64,000 bases of DNA from JBBWZH01 sp035544115 (lineage in GTDB: Bacteria > Actinomycetota > Actinomycetes > Mycobacteriales > CADCTP01). A program made the translations under genes and the position numbers. The stretch lies in the NCBI GenBank assembly GCA_963714145.1, contig OY970235.1, positions 1,302,001-1,366,000 on the forward strand, in the 5' to 3' direction. Below the pieces are notes generated by a model. The model did no database searches. It had not been told where the DNA came from and saw only the letters and a program-made list of their open reading frames with translations. Shown here one piece after another: positions 7,626 through 15,727 of the stretch (the stretch's first letter is position 1; each line of letters starts with the position of its first letter).

Positions 7626-9278
7626 ATGGCTCCCCAGCGGCCCGGCCGGCAGGCGATTTTCGAGCAATTCGCCGCCGACGGCATTACGACGATGTTCGGG
7701 AATCCCGGGACGGTGGAGCAGGGATTCCTGGACGAGCTGACCGACGTCGAGGGGTTCCGTTACATCCTCGGGCTGCAGGAGACCGTGGCGATCGGGATGG
7801 CGGACGGCTACGCCCGGGCCAGCGAACGGGCGGCGCTGGTGCAACTCCACAGCGGTGTCGGCCTGGGCAACGGTGTCGGGATGCTGTACCAGGCGTTGCG
7901 CGGGCACTCACCGCTCGTGGTGATCGCGGGCGAGGCGGGCATCGCCTACGACGCGATGGACGCCCAGATGGCGGCCGACCTGGTCTCGATCGCCGCCCCG
8001 GTCACCAAGTACGCCACCCGGGTCGTCCATCCTGACTCGGTCCTGCGCACGCTGCGGCGCGCGGTCAAGATCGCCTTGACACCGCCGCGCGGGCCGGTGT
8101 TCGTGGCGCTGCCGATGGACGTGCTCGATCTCCCCACCGCGGAGCCCGCGGTCCCGGCCGCCGTCCCGCAGACCCGGACAGCTCCGGCGCCGGACCTGGT
8201 CGACCACGCGGTCAGGTTGCTCAGCAACGCCCGGCGGCCGGTGATCATCGCCGGCGATGGTGTGTCGACGGCGCATGCGCAGCCGGAGTTGGTCCGCGTC
8301 GCCGAGACCCTCGGCGCGGACGTCTGGCTGGCCGACACATCGGAGGTGAACATCGACACCACGCATCCGCTGTACCGAGGTGCGCTGGGGCACATGTCCG
8401 GCGCGGTGAGCGCGGCGGCCATCCGTGGCGCCGACGCGGTCCTGATCGTCGGCACCTACGCGTTCCCCGAGGTGTTCCCGCTGCTGGAGTCGCCGTTCGA
8501 GGCCGGCGCGCCGGTGCTGCACGTCGACCTGAACGCGTACGAGATCGGGAAGAACCATCCGGTCGACCTCGGTCTGGTGGCCGACCCGAAACTGACGCTG
8601 GACGCTATCGGCACGGCGCTGCGCCAGCAGCAGACACCGGGAGAGCGGGACCGAACGGCCCGGCGGCTGCAGCGACGGCGCGAGGAGACCGCGGTCGCCG
8701 GGGCACCGGCGGACGATGGTCACCCGGACGCCTACGAGGCGGTGCTGCGCGAGCTGGCCCGCCGGCCGCTGGACGACGTCGTGATCTTCGACGAGGCACT
8801 CACCGCGAGCGCCAGGCTCACCGCGCACCTGCCGCCACGACGGCCCGGCAACTATTTCCTCACCCGGGGCGGATCGCTCGGCGTCGGCATCCCGGGGGCC
8901 ATCGGGGTCAAGCTCGCCCGGCCCAACCAGAGCGTGCTCGCCTTCGTCGGGGACGGCGGCAGCATGTACACGATCCAGGCGCTGTGGACCGCCCGCCGGT
9001 ACAACGTGGACGCCAAGTTCATCATCTGCAACAACGGCAAATACGAGCTGCTCATCGACAACCTCAAGGAGTACCAACGCCAACGCGGCATCTCCCGGCG
9101 CGTGTTGCCGGAGTCGTTCGCGCTGACCCCGGACATCGGCTTCGTCGAGGTGGCCAGGGGCCTCGGTGTCGAGGGGCTGCGCGTGGACAAGCCGGATCTC
9201 GCCGGGCCGGCGGTCGAGCAGATGCTCGCCCACGACGGGCCGTTCCTGCTGGACGTCTTCGTGGACCGGGCAAGATAG
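7626..9278 (+). CDS. Thiamine-diphosphate enzyme, benzoylformate-decarboxylase-like
   Basis: The 550-residue protein has the three-domain ThDP fold. The N-terminal pyrimidine-binding domain contains MFGNPGTVEQGFLDEL, Glu52 in LQETVAIGMADGYA (the cofactor-activating Glu) and His75 in LHSGVGLGNG, which matches the active-site His of benzoylformate decarboxylase rather than acetolactate synthase. The central domain (about 190-330) is followed by the diphosphate-binding motif GDGGSMYTIQ...CNN near 443-472. It probably decarboxylates or carboligates a 2-oxo acid in the cytoplasm. Substrate is unknown, since the family also includes oxalyl-CoA and phenylpyruvate-type enzymes. It starts 3 bases after the DJ-1-like gene and is probably co-transcribed with it. 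Confidence 0.85.
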   Translation: MAPQRPGRQAIFEQFAADGITTMFGNPGTVEQGFLDELTDVEGFRYILGLQETVAIGMADGYARASERAALVQLHSGVGLGNGVGMLYQALRGHSPLVVIAGEAGIAYDAMDAQMAADLVSIAAPVTKYATRVVHPDSVLRTLRRAVKIALTPPRGPVFVALPMDVLDLPTAEPAVPAAVPQTRTAPAPDLVDHAVRLLSNARRPVIIAGDGVSTAHAQPELVRVAETLGADVWLADTSEVNIDTTHPLYRGALGHMSGAVSAAAIRGADAVLIVGTYAFPEVFPLLESPFEAGAPVLHVDLNAYEIGKNHPVDLGLVADPKLTLDAIGTALRQQQTPGERDRTARRLQRRREETAVAGAPADDGHPDAYEAVLRELARRPLDDVVIFDEALTASARLTAHLPPRRPGNYFLTRGGSLGVGIPGAIGVKLARPNQSVLAFVGDGGSMYTIQALWTARRYNVDAKFIICNNGKYELLIDNLKEYQRQRGISRRVLPESFALTPDIGFVEVARGLGVEGLRVDKPDLAGPAVEQMLAHDGPFLLDVFVDRAR

Positions 9279-9525
9279 ACGCGGCGGACCGCATGCGCCG
9301 TTGCGCTAACAATGCGTCTGGCCTGATTCGTGCCCGTTAGTGCCAGAAAATGGGCTGTTGGACTCTTCCGTCCTGGAGTGTGGTTAACTACAGTGGATGG
9401 CTCAGTTGAGCGGCCTGGGCTGGCGGGCAGGCGACGAGTTAGGCGGCGACGATGGGCAGCACTGACACGCGGCGCTCGGCGGGCGGTGGCATCGGCGCGG
9501 CCGCCGCCACCGCCCGGGAGCGGCC

Positions 9526-10287
9526 ATGCCGGCCGGCCGGCTGAAAGCGATGCCGATGCCTATTCGGGTGCTGCTGTGTGATGAATGTCCAGTCTGGCGA
9601 GCGGGTTTCCGTACGGTTCTGGACGCGGAACCCGACATTGTTGTCGCCGGCGAGGTCGCGGACGGCTGTGCGGCGCTGATGGCGGCATCCGTGCTGCAGC
9701 CGGATGTGGTTCTGATCGACGCGGCGCTGCCTGATTTGAATGGCATCGAGGTGACCCGGCAATTAGCCGGGCCGCAGGTGGACAACCCACTGCGAATCCT
9801 CATGCTCACCGCCGCGGAATCGCAGGAGACGCTGGTCGAGGCGCTGCGCGCCGGCGCCCGCGGATACCTGCCTAAAGGCCTGGCCGGCGAGGCACTGGTC
9901 GCTGCCGTGCGCAGCGTGGCGGCCGGCGACGCGAGCATGACACCGCCGACATTGCGGCGGCTGCTCGACGGGATCGCCAGTTGGCTCCCGCCGACCCGAC
10001 CGAGCCGGAGCCCGGAAGTGCTCGACCGGCTGAGCCGGCGGGAGCGGGAAGTGCTCATGCTGGTCGCCCGCGGTCTGACGAACAAGGAGATCGCGGAGCA
10101 CCTGGCCTTGAGTCTGACCACCGTGAAGTCGCACGTATCGCATATTCTGGCCAAGCTGCGGCTGCAGGAGCGCGCACAGGCCGTGGTCGCCGCCTATGAG
10201 GCGGGACTGGTGCAGCCCGGGCTCGAGACGCCGGACTGCACCCTCGATCGGAGCCGGGCGACCCCCGTGCTCTCCTGCCAGTCCTAG
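9526..10287 (+). CDS. LuxR/NarL-type response regulator (paralogue 2)
   Basis: The 253-residue protein has a receiver domain (about 12-130) with Asp65 in VVLIDAALPD, Thr in LMLTAAE and Lys in GYLPKGL. A linker follows, then a LuxR helix-turn-helix (LSRREREVLMLVARGLTNKEIAEHLALS...TVKSHVSHILAKL, residues about 170-235). The acid pair reads CDECPVW, Asp-Glu instead of Asp-Asp. GGGAG at 9516-9520 supports ATG 9526, but ATG 9550 or 9556 would align better with the other two copies. The shared VWRAG signature with the proteins at 4451 and 31596 shows a local paralogous family. No kinase is adjacent, although a soluble histidine kinase is encoded 1.7 kb downstream on the same strand and could be a partner. 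That pairing is inference. Confidence 0.85.
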   Translation: MPAGRLKAMPMPIRVLLCDECPVWRAGFRTVLDAEPDIVVAGEVADGCAALMAASVLQPDVVLIDAALPDLNGIEVTRQLAGPQVDNPLRILMLTAAESQETLVEALRAGARGYLPKGLAGEALVAAVRSVAAGDASMTPPTLRRLLDGIASWLPPTRPSRSPEVLDRLSRREREVLMLVARGLTNKEIAEHLALSLTTVKSHVSHILAKLRLQERAQAVVAAYEAGLVQPGLETPDCTLDRSRATPVLSCQS

Positions 10288-10916
10288 CAGCGCCGATTCG
10301 CCCGCAGGCTGGCATCGGCGGCAATATCCGGGCCAGCCGGTCGGGCCCCGAGTATGCTGCGGACTCGCGCCGACGAACGCACCCGGTGGCATAGGGCAGT
10401 TGTCGGGCGGACGCTGCGGCGAACTGCGGTCTCACCCGGACGGGCTAGTACCAGGGGTTGATACGAATCGACGATGGTCGTTCCCGAGACGGTGCCGAGA
10501 ACTGTCGCACAGGCGATAGACATAGGCTGTACACCCTCATAGGGTTGCTTTACATACGGCGCCTAGACCCGCGCTGCCCAGCCGGAAAGCTTGCTATCGG
10601 TACGTGGCGGACGCTGTCGTAATGCAGCAATGACCTTGCGTCGAGGTGACTTCACGTCCGCCCCGGGCCACCATTGTTCCAGCATTTCCGGCGCGTGTCA
10701 TCAGGTTACCGGCCCAAGCTGCGCTGGGCCCCGTACGAAAGTGACGCTGCCATGTATTCAATGTCTTCCCCAAACCTGCGCCGCGGTACGACCCTGACCG
10801 CGGTGCCAACCGATCTCACCGGTCTCAGCCAAGGTTTCCTGCCCAGATTCTCGTCCGGCCGGCACGATGATGCCAGGCACTCCCCGCGCGGTGGGTGGCG
10901 GGGGGTGGACGAAGTT
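10288..10916. other. Intergenic region with an AT-richer patch upstream of the transposase-like gene
   Basis: These 629 bases contain no supported gene. Bases 10480-10570 are noticeably AT-richer than neighbours, and codon use in the open frame from 10674 to about 10900 is unlike the host. The region may therefore be non-coding 5' sequence or remnant DNA from an insertion. No terminal inverted repeats could be matched with the downstream side by eye. Confidence 0.4.
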
Positions 10917-12038
10917 ATGGACGATCTGGAACCCTTTGTCAAGCAAGTGCTCGGGACCATTCCGCGCAGCGATCAGCGGCGCTGGGCGGACTTTTACGTC
11001 CGTGGCTTACTGATGACGCCCGGCCGCAAGACCGTGACCCGGATAGTGCAGACGCTCGCGGCCCCGCCGGCCGATCAGAGCCTCCAGCAGTTCATCAACC
11101 AATCGCCGTGGGACTGGCAGCCGGTGCGCCGCGACCTGGCTGGCACGATGCATCAGCTGATCGGCCCCGAGGCGTGGGTCGTCCAGCCGGCGTTCTTTCT
11201 CAAGAGTGGTGACCGGTCGGTGGCCGTGACGCGACAGTTCGTACCGCCGCTGGCGAAGCTGGTGAACTGCCAGGCGGCGATGTCGCTGTGGCTGGCCGGT
11301 CATGAGTGGGGCGTGCCGGTGGACTGGCGGCTCGTCCTGCCCGCCAGCTGGGCCAACGACGCCGAGCGGCGGGCCGAGGTCGGAATCCCGGAGAACGCGT
11401 CGGCCGAGGAGCAGTGGGAGTGCGCGGTTGAGCTGGTGACCGGTGCCGCCCAGCGGTTGGACATCCCGGCCCGGCCGGTGGTCCTGGACCTGCGGAGCGC
11501 GCGACCCGGCGGTGCGCTGCGACGGTTGCAGGAGCGCGGGATCCGGTTTCTCGCCCGGGTGGACGCGACCTCGCTGACCTGGCCTGGTCCTCGGCTCGAC
11601 CCCGGAACGCGGGGTGGCAGCTCCGCCGCCCTGCTGCCGCTGACGATGGCCGCGGTACGGCCCGACGGCCTGCTGGAGGCGACCCACTGGGGCCCGCCGT
11701 ACCCGGTGCCGCCGCCGGGCCGGCGAGCGGTCGTGCCGGACGGACCGCAGCACCGGCGACCAGTCCGGCCGCTGCTGGTGATGGTCGAGCGATCGGACAG
11801 CGACGCGCCGGCGGCCGCGCTCTGGGTGACGAACCTGATCGAGACGCCGGCGGCGGACCTGGTCCGGTTGATGGCGTTGGGACGGCGCACCCAGGTGGAC
11901 TCCGAGCGGCTCGGCCAGCTTGGCCTGACCGACTTCGAGGGCCGTTCGTACCGGGGTTGGCACCACCATGTGACGCTGGTTTCGACCGCCGACGCCTACG
12001 GGGTGGCACGTTCGGCGGCGTTGCGGCGGGCCGGATGA
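10917..12038 (+). CDS. IS701-like transposase homologue lacking the first catalytic Asp (possibly domesticated)
   Basis: The 373-residue protein follows the IS701/DDE_5 family from end to end: RSDQRRWADFYVRGLL near the N-terminus, then WQPVRRDLAGTM, RQFVPPLAKLVNCQAAMSLWLA, PVDWRLVLPASWAND and a C-terminal DFEGRSYRGWHHHVTLVS. In active relatives the first acid lies in WVIDDTGF; here that segment reads WVVQPAFF, so both Asp residues are gone. The second Asp (PVVLD) aligns without gaps and the Glu of FEGRS is kept. The start is uncertain: ATG 10917 matches the family N-terminus, while an in-frame TTG at 10674 adds residues with atypical codons. The stop overlaps the histidine kinase start as ATGA. 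It probably binds DNA or protein without transposing. Confidence 0.7.
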   Translation: MDDLEPFVKQVLGTIPRSDQRRWADFYVRGLLMTPGRKTVTRIVQTLAAPPADQSLQQFINQSPWDWQPVRRDLAGTMHQLIGPEAWVVQPAFFLKSGDRSVAVTRQFVPPLAKLVNCQAAMSLWLAGHEWGVPVDWRLVLPASWANDAERRAEVGIPENASAEEQWECAVELVTGAAQRLDIPARPVVLDLRSARPGGALRRLQERGIRFLARVDATSLTWPGPRLDPGTRGGSSAALLPLTMAAVRPDGLLEATHWGPPYPVPPPGRRAVVPDGPQHRRPVRPLLVMVERSDSDAPAAALWVTNLIETPAADLVRLMALGRRTQVDSERLGQLGLTDFEGRSYRGWHHHVTLVSTADAYGVARSAALRRAG

Positions 12039-13510
12039 GCGGGCCCGCGGTCGTCGAGCGGCTGCGCCGGCACGAGCTCTTCAACCAGGTCGACGAGGAA
12101 CAGTTGAGCTGGCTGGTCGAGCGGGGGCAGCTGCGTACGCTCGCCCCGGGCGAGTTGCTGTTCGGTGACGGGCAGCCGGCGACGATGTTCGTCGTGCTGC
12201 TCGAGGGCGAGCTGCTGATCAGCAAGGTGATCGACGGCCGGCGGGAGGTGCTCACCCGGCACGTCGCCCGCCCGGACCGCGGCGGCGCGGCCCCGGCGGA
12301 AGCCGGCCGGGCGGCCGACAACCGGGTCGACGGGAAGCCGGTCGCCGCGCACGGCTTCACCGGCGAGATGCCGCTGCTGGCGGGGGAGAGCTACGTCGCG
12401 GACGCGACCGCCGTCGGTCCGACCACGGTCATCACCTATGACCAGGAGGCGTTCCTGACGATCCTGGCCCGGATGCCCCAGGTCAACCGGGTGCTGCTGC
12501 CGGTACTGGCGTGGCGGATCCAGTCCTCCGAGGCGCTCGCCCGGCAGCGCAATACCCTGCAGGCGCTGGGCACGCTGGCCGCCGGCCTGGCGCACGAGCT
12601 GAACAACCCGGCGGCCGCGGTGGTCCGGAACTCCCGGACGCTGCGGCAGACGCTGCGGCGGGTGGCGGAGACCGAGTGGCCGGCGGATGCCGGCGTAGCG
12701 GCCGCGGTGGGCGGGTGGCTGGCCTCGGTCCCGGCCGGCGTCCGGCTACCGGGTTCGCTCGATCGCGAGGCAGCCGAGGATGCGCTCGCCGCCTGGCTGG
12801 CCGAACACGGTCTGCCACCGGCAGCCAGGCGGGCCGGGGAGCTGGCCGATCTGGCGGTCGGGCCGGAGGCGCTCGACCGGTTGGCCGACCTGGTCGGCGC
12901 GGATCAGCTGCGGCCGGCCGTCGACTACGCGACGAGCATGCTAACGGCCTACAGCCTGGTCCAGGAGATCGCGGATGCCGGCGAGCGGGTCGCCTCGATC
13001 ATCCGGTCGGTGCGCGACTACGCGAACCTGGATCGCGCGCCGCTGCAGGACGTCGATCTCGTGCGCGGCATCGACGCCACGCTGGCGATGCTCAAGGCGA
13101 AGATGGACGGCATCCGGGTGATCCGCGACTACCCGCCGCAGCTCCCGGTGCTGCACGGCTACCCGGGTGAGCTGAACCAGGTGTGGACGAACCTCATCGA
13201 CAACGCCCTCGACGCCATGCGGGGCGATGGTGAGCTGCGGCTGTCGGTGTGGCCGGACCGGGACTGGGTGGTCGTGGAGATCGGCGACACCGGAGCGGGT
13301 GTGCCGGCGCAGGACCAGGACCGCATCTTCGAGCCGTTCTTCACCACGAAGGACGTCGGCAAGGGCACCGGGCTGGGGCTGCACCTCAGCCACCGGATCG
13401 TGACCCAGCGGCACGGCGGCACCCTGCAGGTCACCTCCAGGCCGGGCGACACCCGGTTCACCGTCCGGCTGCCGGTCGCCAGACAGGACGCCGGACCGCC
13501 GCGACCCTGA
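12035..13510 (+). CDS. Soluble histidine kinase with N-terminal cyclic-nucleotide-binding domain
   Basis: The 491-residue protein has no membrane segment. Residues about 10-150 form a cNMP-binding beta-barrel (GELLFGDGQPATMFVVLLEGEL...GEMPLLAGESYVADATA). A dimerisation region follows, with His187 in LAAGLAHELNNPAAA as phosphoacceptor. A helical insert spans about 205-330, then a HATPase domain with N-box NQVWTNLIDNALDAM, G1 GDTGAGVP, F-box FEPFFTTK and G2 GKGTGLGLHLS. This resembles the NtrB-like HisKA group that senses intracellular signals. ATG 12035 overlaps the transposase-like stop by 4 bases, so translation is coupled; earlier in-frame starts lie inside that gene. The cognate regulator may be one of the orphan LuxR proteins nearby. 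Whether the sensor domain binds cAMP is unknown. Confidence 0.88.
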   Translation: MSGPAVVERLRRHELFNQVDEEQLSWLVERGQLRTLAPGELLFGDGQPATMFVVLLEGELLISKVIDGRREVLTRHVARPDRGGAAPAEAGRAADNRVDGKPVAAHGFTGEMPLLAGESYVADATAVGPTTVITYDQEAFLTILARMPQVNRVLLPVLAWRIQSSEALARQRNTLQALGTLAAGLAHELNNPAAAVVRNSRTLRQTLRRVAETEWPADAGVAAAVGGWLASVPAGVRLPGSLDREAAEDALAAWLAEHGLPPAARRAGELADLAVGPEALDRLADLVGADQLRPAVDYATSMLTAYSLVQEIADAGERVASIIRSVRDYANLDRAPLQDVDLVRGIDATLAMLKAKMDGIRVIRDYPPQLPVLHGYPGELNQVWTNLIDNALDAMRGDGELRLSVWPDRDWVVVEIGDTGAGVPAQDQDRIFEPFFTTKDVGKGTGLGLHLSHRIVTQRHGGTLQVTSRPGDTRFTVRLPVARQDAGPPRP

Positions 13511-13517
13511 CCGTTGC

Positions 13518-13548
13518 TGCCTGGCCGGCGTCCTACGCCGGCCAGGCA
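13518..13548. terminator. Bidirectional hairpin terminator between convergent genes
   Basis: A perfect 14-bp inverted repeat (arms 13518-13531 and 13535-13548, loop CCT) lies between the histidine kinase stop and the nucleotidyltransferase stop. The TAG stop of the latter sits at the loop and the start of the right arm. There is no T-tract, as is common for actinobacterial hairpin terminators. Confidence 0.75.
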
Positions 13549-14927
13549 ACCGCGGCCGACCGGACCGCCAGCGTCTCCAGCACGGCGGCGCTGGCCACCT
13601 CCATGCCCTCGGGCAGGTGGCGGTCGGCTGGGATCGCCAGCCTCGGGTAGACGGAGACCTGGTGGATCCGCGCGCCGGGCATGACGGTCGCGCCGTCGCC
13701 GATCACGCTGTAGCCGCTGATGGTGGTCGGTGCGTCGGCGCTGGACCTGACCTCGACGCCGGCGCCCAGGTAGCAGTCCTGCAGGCGCGCGAACGGCCCG
13801 ATCACGCTGCCCGGCCCGCACGCGACCTGCTCCAGCACGCATTCCTCCTCGATCAGGGCTCCGTCGCCGACATCGGCGTCGGTGATCCGGACGCCGGACC
13901 GGATCGTGACGTCCCGACCGATGTGCACGCCGTGTCCGAGCCGGACCGACCCGTCCGCCAGGCGCTGCCGCAGGCTGCGCAGCAGGGCGTCCTCGCGCAG
14001 CAGGCTCGATTCGTGGATCCAGCGTTGGCCGGGCAGCTCGACGTAGCCCTCGGCGTCGCGGTGCAGCGCGCCGAACCCGCCGCGGAGCGCGGTGTGCAGG
14101 GTCTCCAGGTAGTCCCGTGGCGTGTCCACGCCGCCCATCTCACCGATCAACCGCACCTGGACGGGGTAGCCGTTGCGGACCAGCCAGGGCAGCAGGACCG
14201 GGCCCAGGTCCCGGGCCGCGTACGCCGGCTCGGCGAGGTCGCGCTGGCTGAGGAACCGCTGTATCGCGACCGGGTCGATCAGGTAGATGCCCGTGTTCAC
14301 CGGCCGGCGGGCGGCCGCCGGTGACCCTTCGGCGCGCAGGTCGGCGAGGCTGGGCCGGCTGATGACGCCGGTGAGCCGGGACGTCGGGCCGACCTGCAGC
14401 ACGTCGTGCCGGCCGGCGATGTCGGTGATGTCGCGCTGCACCGCGCCGACGGTCAGCGCCGCGCCGCTCGCCACGTGCTCGCGGGCCATGCTGCGCAGGT
14501 CGAGCCGGAACAGCGAGTCGGTCGGGATGACCAGCACGGGGCCGGTCCGCTGCCAGCCGTCGGTGGCGGCCAGGAACGCCGCGGTCCAGCCCGGCCTGGC
14601 CGCGGTGGCGAACCGCAGTCCGGCGCCGGACCCCGCGGCCCGGCCGAGTGCCGCCTCGGCCTGCAACCGGTGCTCGTCCTCGTGCGCCAGGACGCAGATG
14701 TCCCGCACGCCCTGCCGGTTGAGGTCCTCGACCAGCCACTCGATGATCGGGCGGCCGGCCAGCGGGAGTACCGCGGTGCTGCGCAGGTAGTCCCCGGAAC
14801 CGGGATCCGGGCGGCAGCCGCGCACGGTCCGGCCGCCGACGATGCCCAGCGCGACGAGGTCGACGGTTCCGGCGTCCGGCGCCGGGCCGCGCCGCGCGGC
14901 GGGTGCCTGGGTTGGCGAAGACGGCAT
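13533..14927 (-). CDS. Sugar nucleotidyltransferase with C-terminal left-handed beta-helix
   Basis: The 464-residue protein combines a Rossmann-like nucleotidyltransferase domain (about 20-265; PLAGRPIIEWLVEDL, LVIPTDSLF, NTGIYLIDP, GEMGGVDTPRDY) with hexapeptide repeats (about 300-430; VRLGHGVHIGRDVTIRSGVRI, GPGSVIGPFARLQDCYLG). This is the architecture of GlgC, GlmU and GDP-mannose pyrophosphorylase relatives. The usual nucleotide-binding GxGTRL loop is replaced by VGGRTVRGCRP, so catalysis needs testing. Beside GlgX and the GlgE genes an ADP-glucose or GDP-mannose role is attractive but unproven. It is the last gene of a thirteen-gene minus-strand operon, 5 bases after the ParA-like gene. 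ATG 14927 is chosen by domain boundary and a GGAAGG upstream. Confidence 0.78.
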   Translation of the reverse strand: MPSSPTQAPAARRGPAPDAGTVDLVALGIVGGRTVRGCRPDPGSGDYLRSTAVLPLAGRPIIEWLVEDLNRQGVRDICVLAHEDEHRLQAEAALGRAAGSGAGLRFATAARPGWTAAFLAATDGWQRTGPVLVIPTDSLFRLDLRSMAREHVASGAALTVGAVQRDITDIAGRHDVLQVGPTSRLTGVISRPSLADLRAEGSPAAARRPVNTGIYLIDPVAIQRFLSQRDLAEPAYAARDLGPVLLPWLVRNGYPVQVRLIGEMGGVDTPRDYLETLHTALRGGFGALHRDAEGYVELPGQRWIHESSLLREDALLRSLRQRLADGSVRLGHGVHIGRDVTIRSGVRITDADVGDGALIEEECVLEQVACGPGSVIGPFARLQDCYLGAGVEVRSSADAPTTISGYSVIGDGATVMPGARIHQVSVYPRLAIPADRHLPEGMEVASAAVLETLAVRSAAVAWPA

Positions 14928-14932
14928 CGCCG

Positions 14933-15727
14933 CTACCCTTCCTTTCCGGCCTGGCTCGGCCCCGGCCGCTCCGCGCCGGCCATGAGTTCGCCGACGATCC
15001 GGCGGAACTGGCCGACCAGCTGGTCCTGCGGGAAGTCGCAGGCGAACACCCGCTCGCTGTTCAACGCGCCGAGTTCGTTGCTGAACGGGATGACCGCCAC
15101 CGGGTCGACGCCCACGTCGGCGCGGAGCTGGTCGCGCAGCGCGGCCTCGTCGCCGCCGGACGGCAGCATGTTCACCACCACCAGGCGGCGCGGCCACTGG
15201 TACGTCGAGACGGCGGGGTCGGGGGGCGGGATCGCCGACACCCCGTCCGGGCGGACCACCAGCACCGCGATGTCGGCGAGCGCGATCGACAGGCTGGACT
15301 CGTTGCTCAGGCCCGGGTGCGTATCGAGCAGCAACAGGTCGAGGTCGTGCCGCTCGATGAGTTGCGAACACGCGTCCGCGAGCAGCCCGAGGTCGTACCC
15401 CCGGTTGAGCAGGTCCGCGGTGTCGCGCGGGTTCGCCGATGACGGGACGAGCAGCAGCCGGCCGCCGCTGGCCGCCGCGTCGACGACCGACGAGACGTCG
15501 TAGAGGGCGTCCTCGATCTCGCAGCCGCCACCGAGGTAGGTGGCCAGGGTGGGGGAGCCGCCGGTCAGCGTCAACCCGAAGAGCTGGTGCAGCCCGGCCG
15601 ACTGCAACGCGGTGTCCAGCAGCCCCACCCGCGCCCCGGAACACGCGATCAGCGACGCGAGGTTGGCGGCGAGGTGCGACTTGCCGGTGCCGCCCCGGTT
15701 GGAGTGCACCGTGACGATCCTGGCCAT
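14933..15727 (-). CDS. ParA/MinD-like ATPase
   Basis: The 264-residue protein has a deviant Walker A near the N-terminus (NRGGTGKS, residues 10-17). The signature Lys expected in KGGxGKS is Arg, while the catalytic GKS Lys16 is kept. LLLLDTHPGLSNES is the Walker B region and LVVRPDGVS the switch. Such ATPases dimerise on ATP and position cargo, plasmids or protein complexes, or act as regulatory ATPases. No ParB or parS-like partner is adjacent. ATG 15727 shares its A with the TGA stop of the upstream phosphatase gene (TGATG), and GAGGAG precedes it. Encoding with partner-switch proteins is unusual; a role in locating that complex is speculation. Confidence 0.8.
   Translation of the reverse strand: MARIVTVHSNRGGTGKSHLAANLASLIACSGARVGLLDTALQSAGLHQLFGLTLTGGSPTLATYLGGGCEIEDALYDVSSVVDAAASGGRLLLVPSSANPRDTADLLNRGYDLGLLADACSQLIERHDLDLLLLDTHPGLSNESSLSIALADIAVLVVRPDGVSAIPPPDPAVSTYQWPRRLVVVNMLPSGGDEAALRDQLRADVGVDPVAVIPFSNELGALNSERVFACDFPQDQLVGQFRRIVGELMAGAERPGPSQAGKEG

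Noticed and set aside
10674..10916. N-terminal extension of the transposase-like protein from TTG 10674
   Set aside because: Codon use is unlike the host, there is no ribosome binding site, and the family begins near MDDLEPF at 10917. The longer form is not excluded.
10288..12100. An intact, mobile IS701 element
   Set aside because: The first catalytic Asp is missing, no terminal inverted repeats were found by eye, and the gene is coupled to a host kinase.
13533..15644. A 703-residue fusion extending the nucleotidyltransferase upstream
   Set aside because: The extra 239 residues run antisense to nothing but lie out of frame over the ParA-like gene and are Arg/Pro-rich; the real start is 14927.
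14933..15727. Chromosome or plasmid partition locus
   Set aside because: The ParA-like ATPase lies in a coupled operon with partner-switch genes and has no adjacent parB or parS-like repeats.
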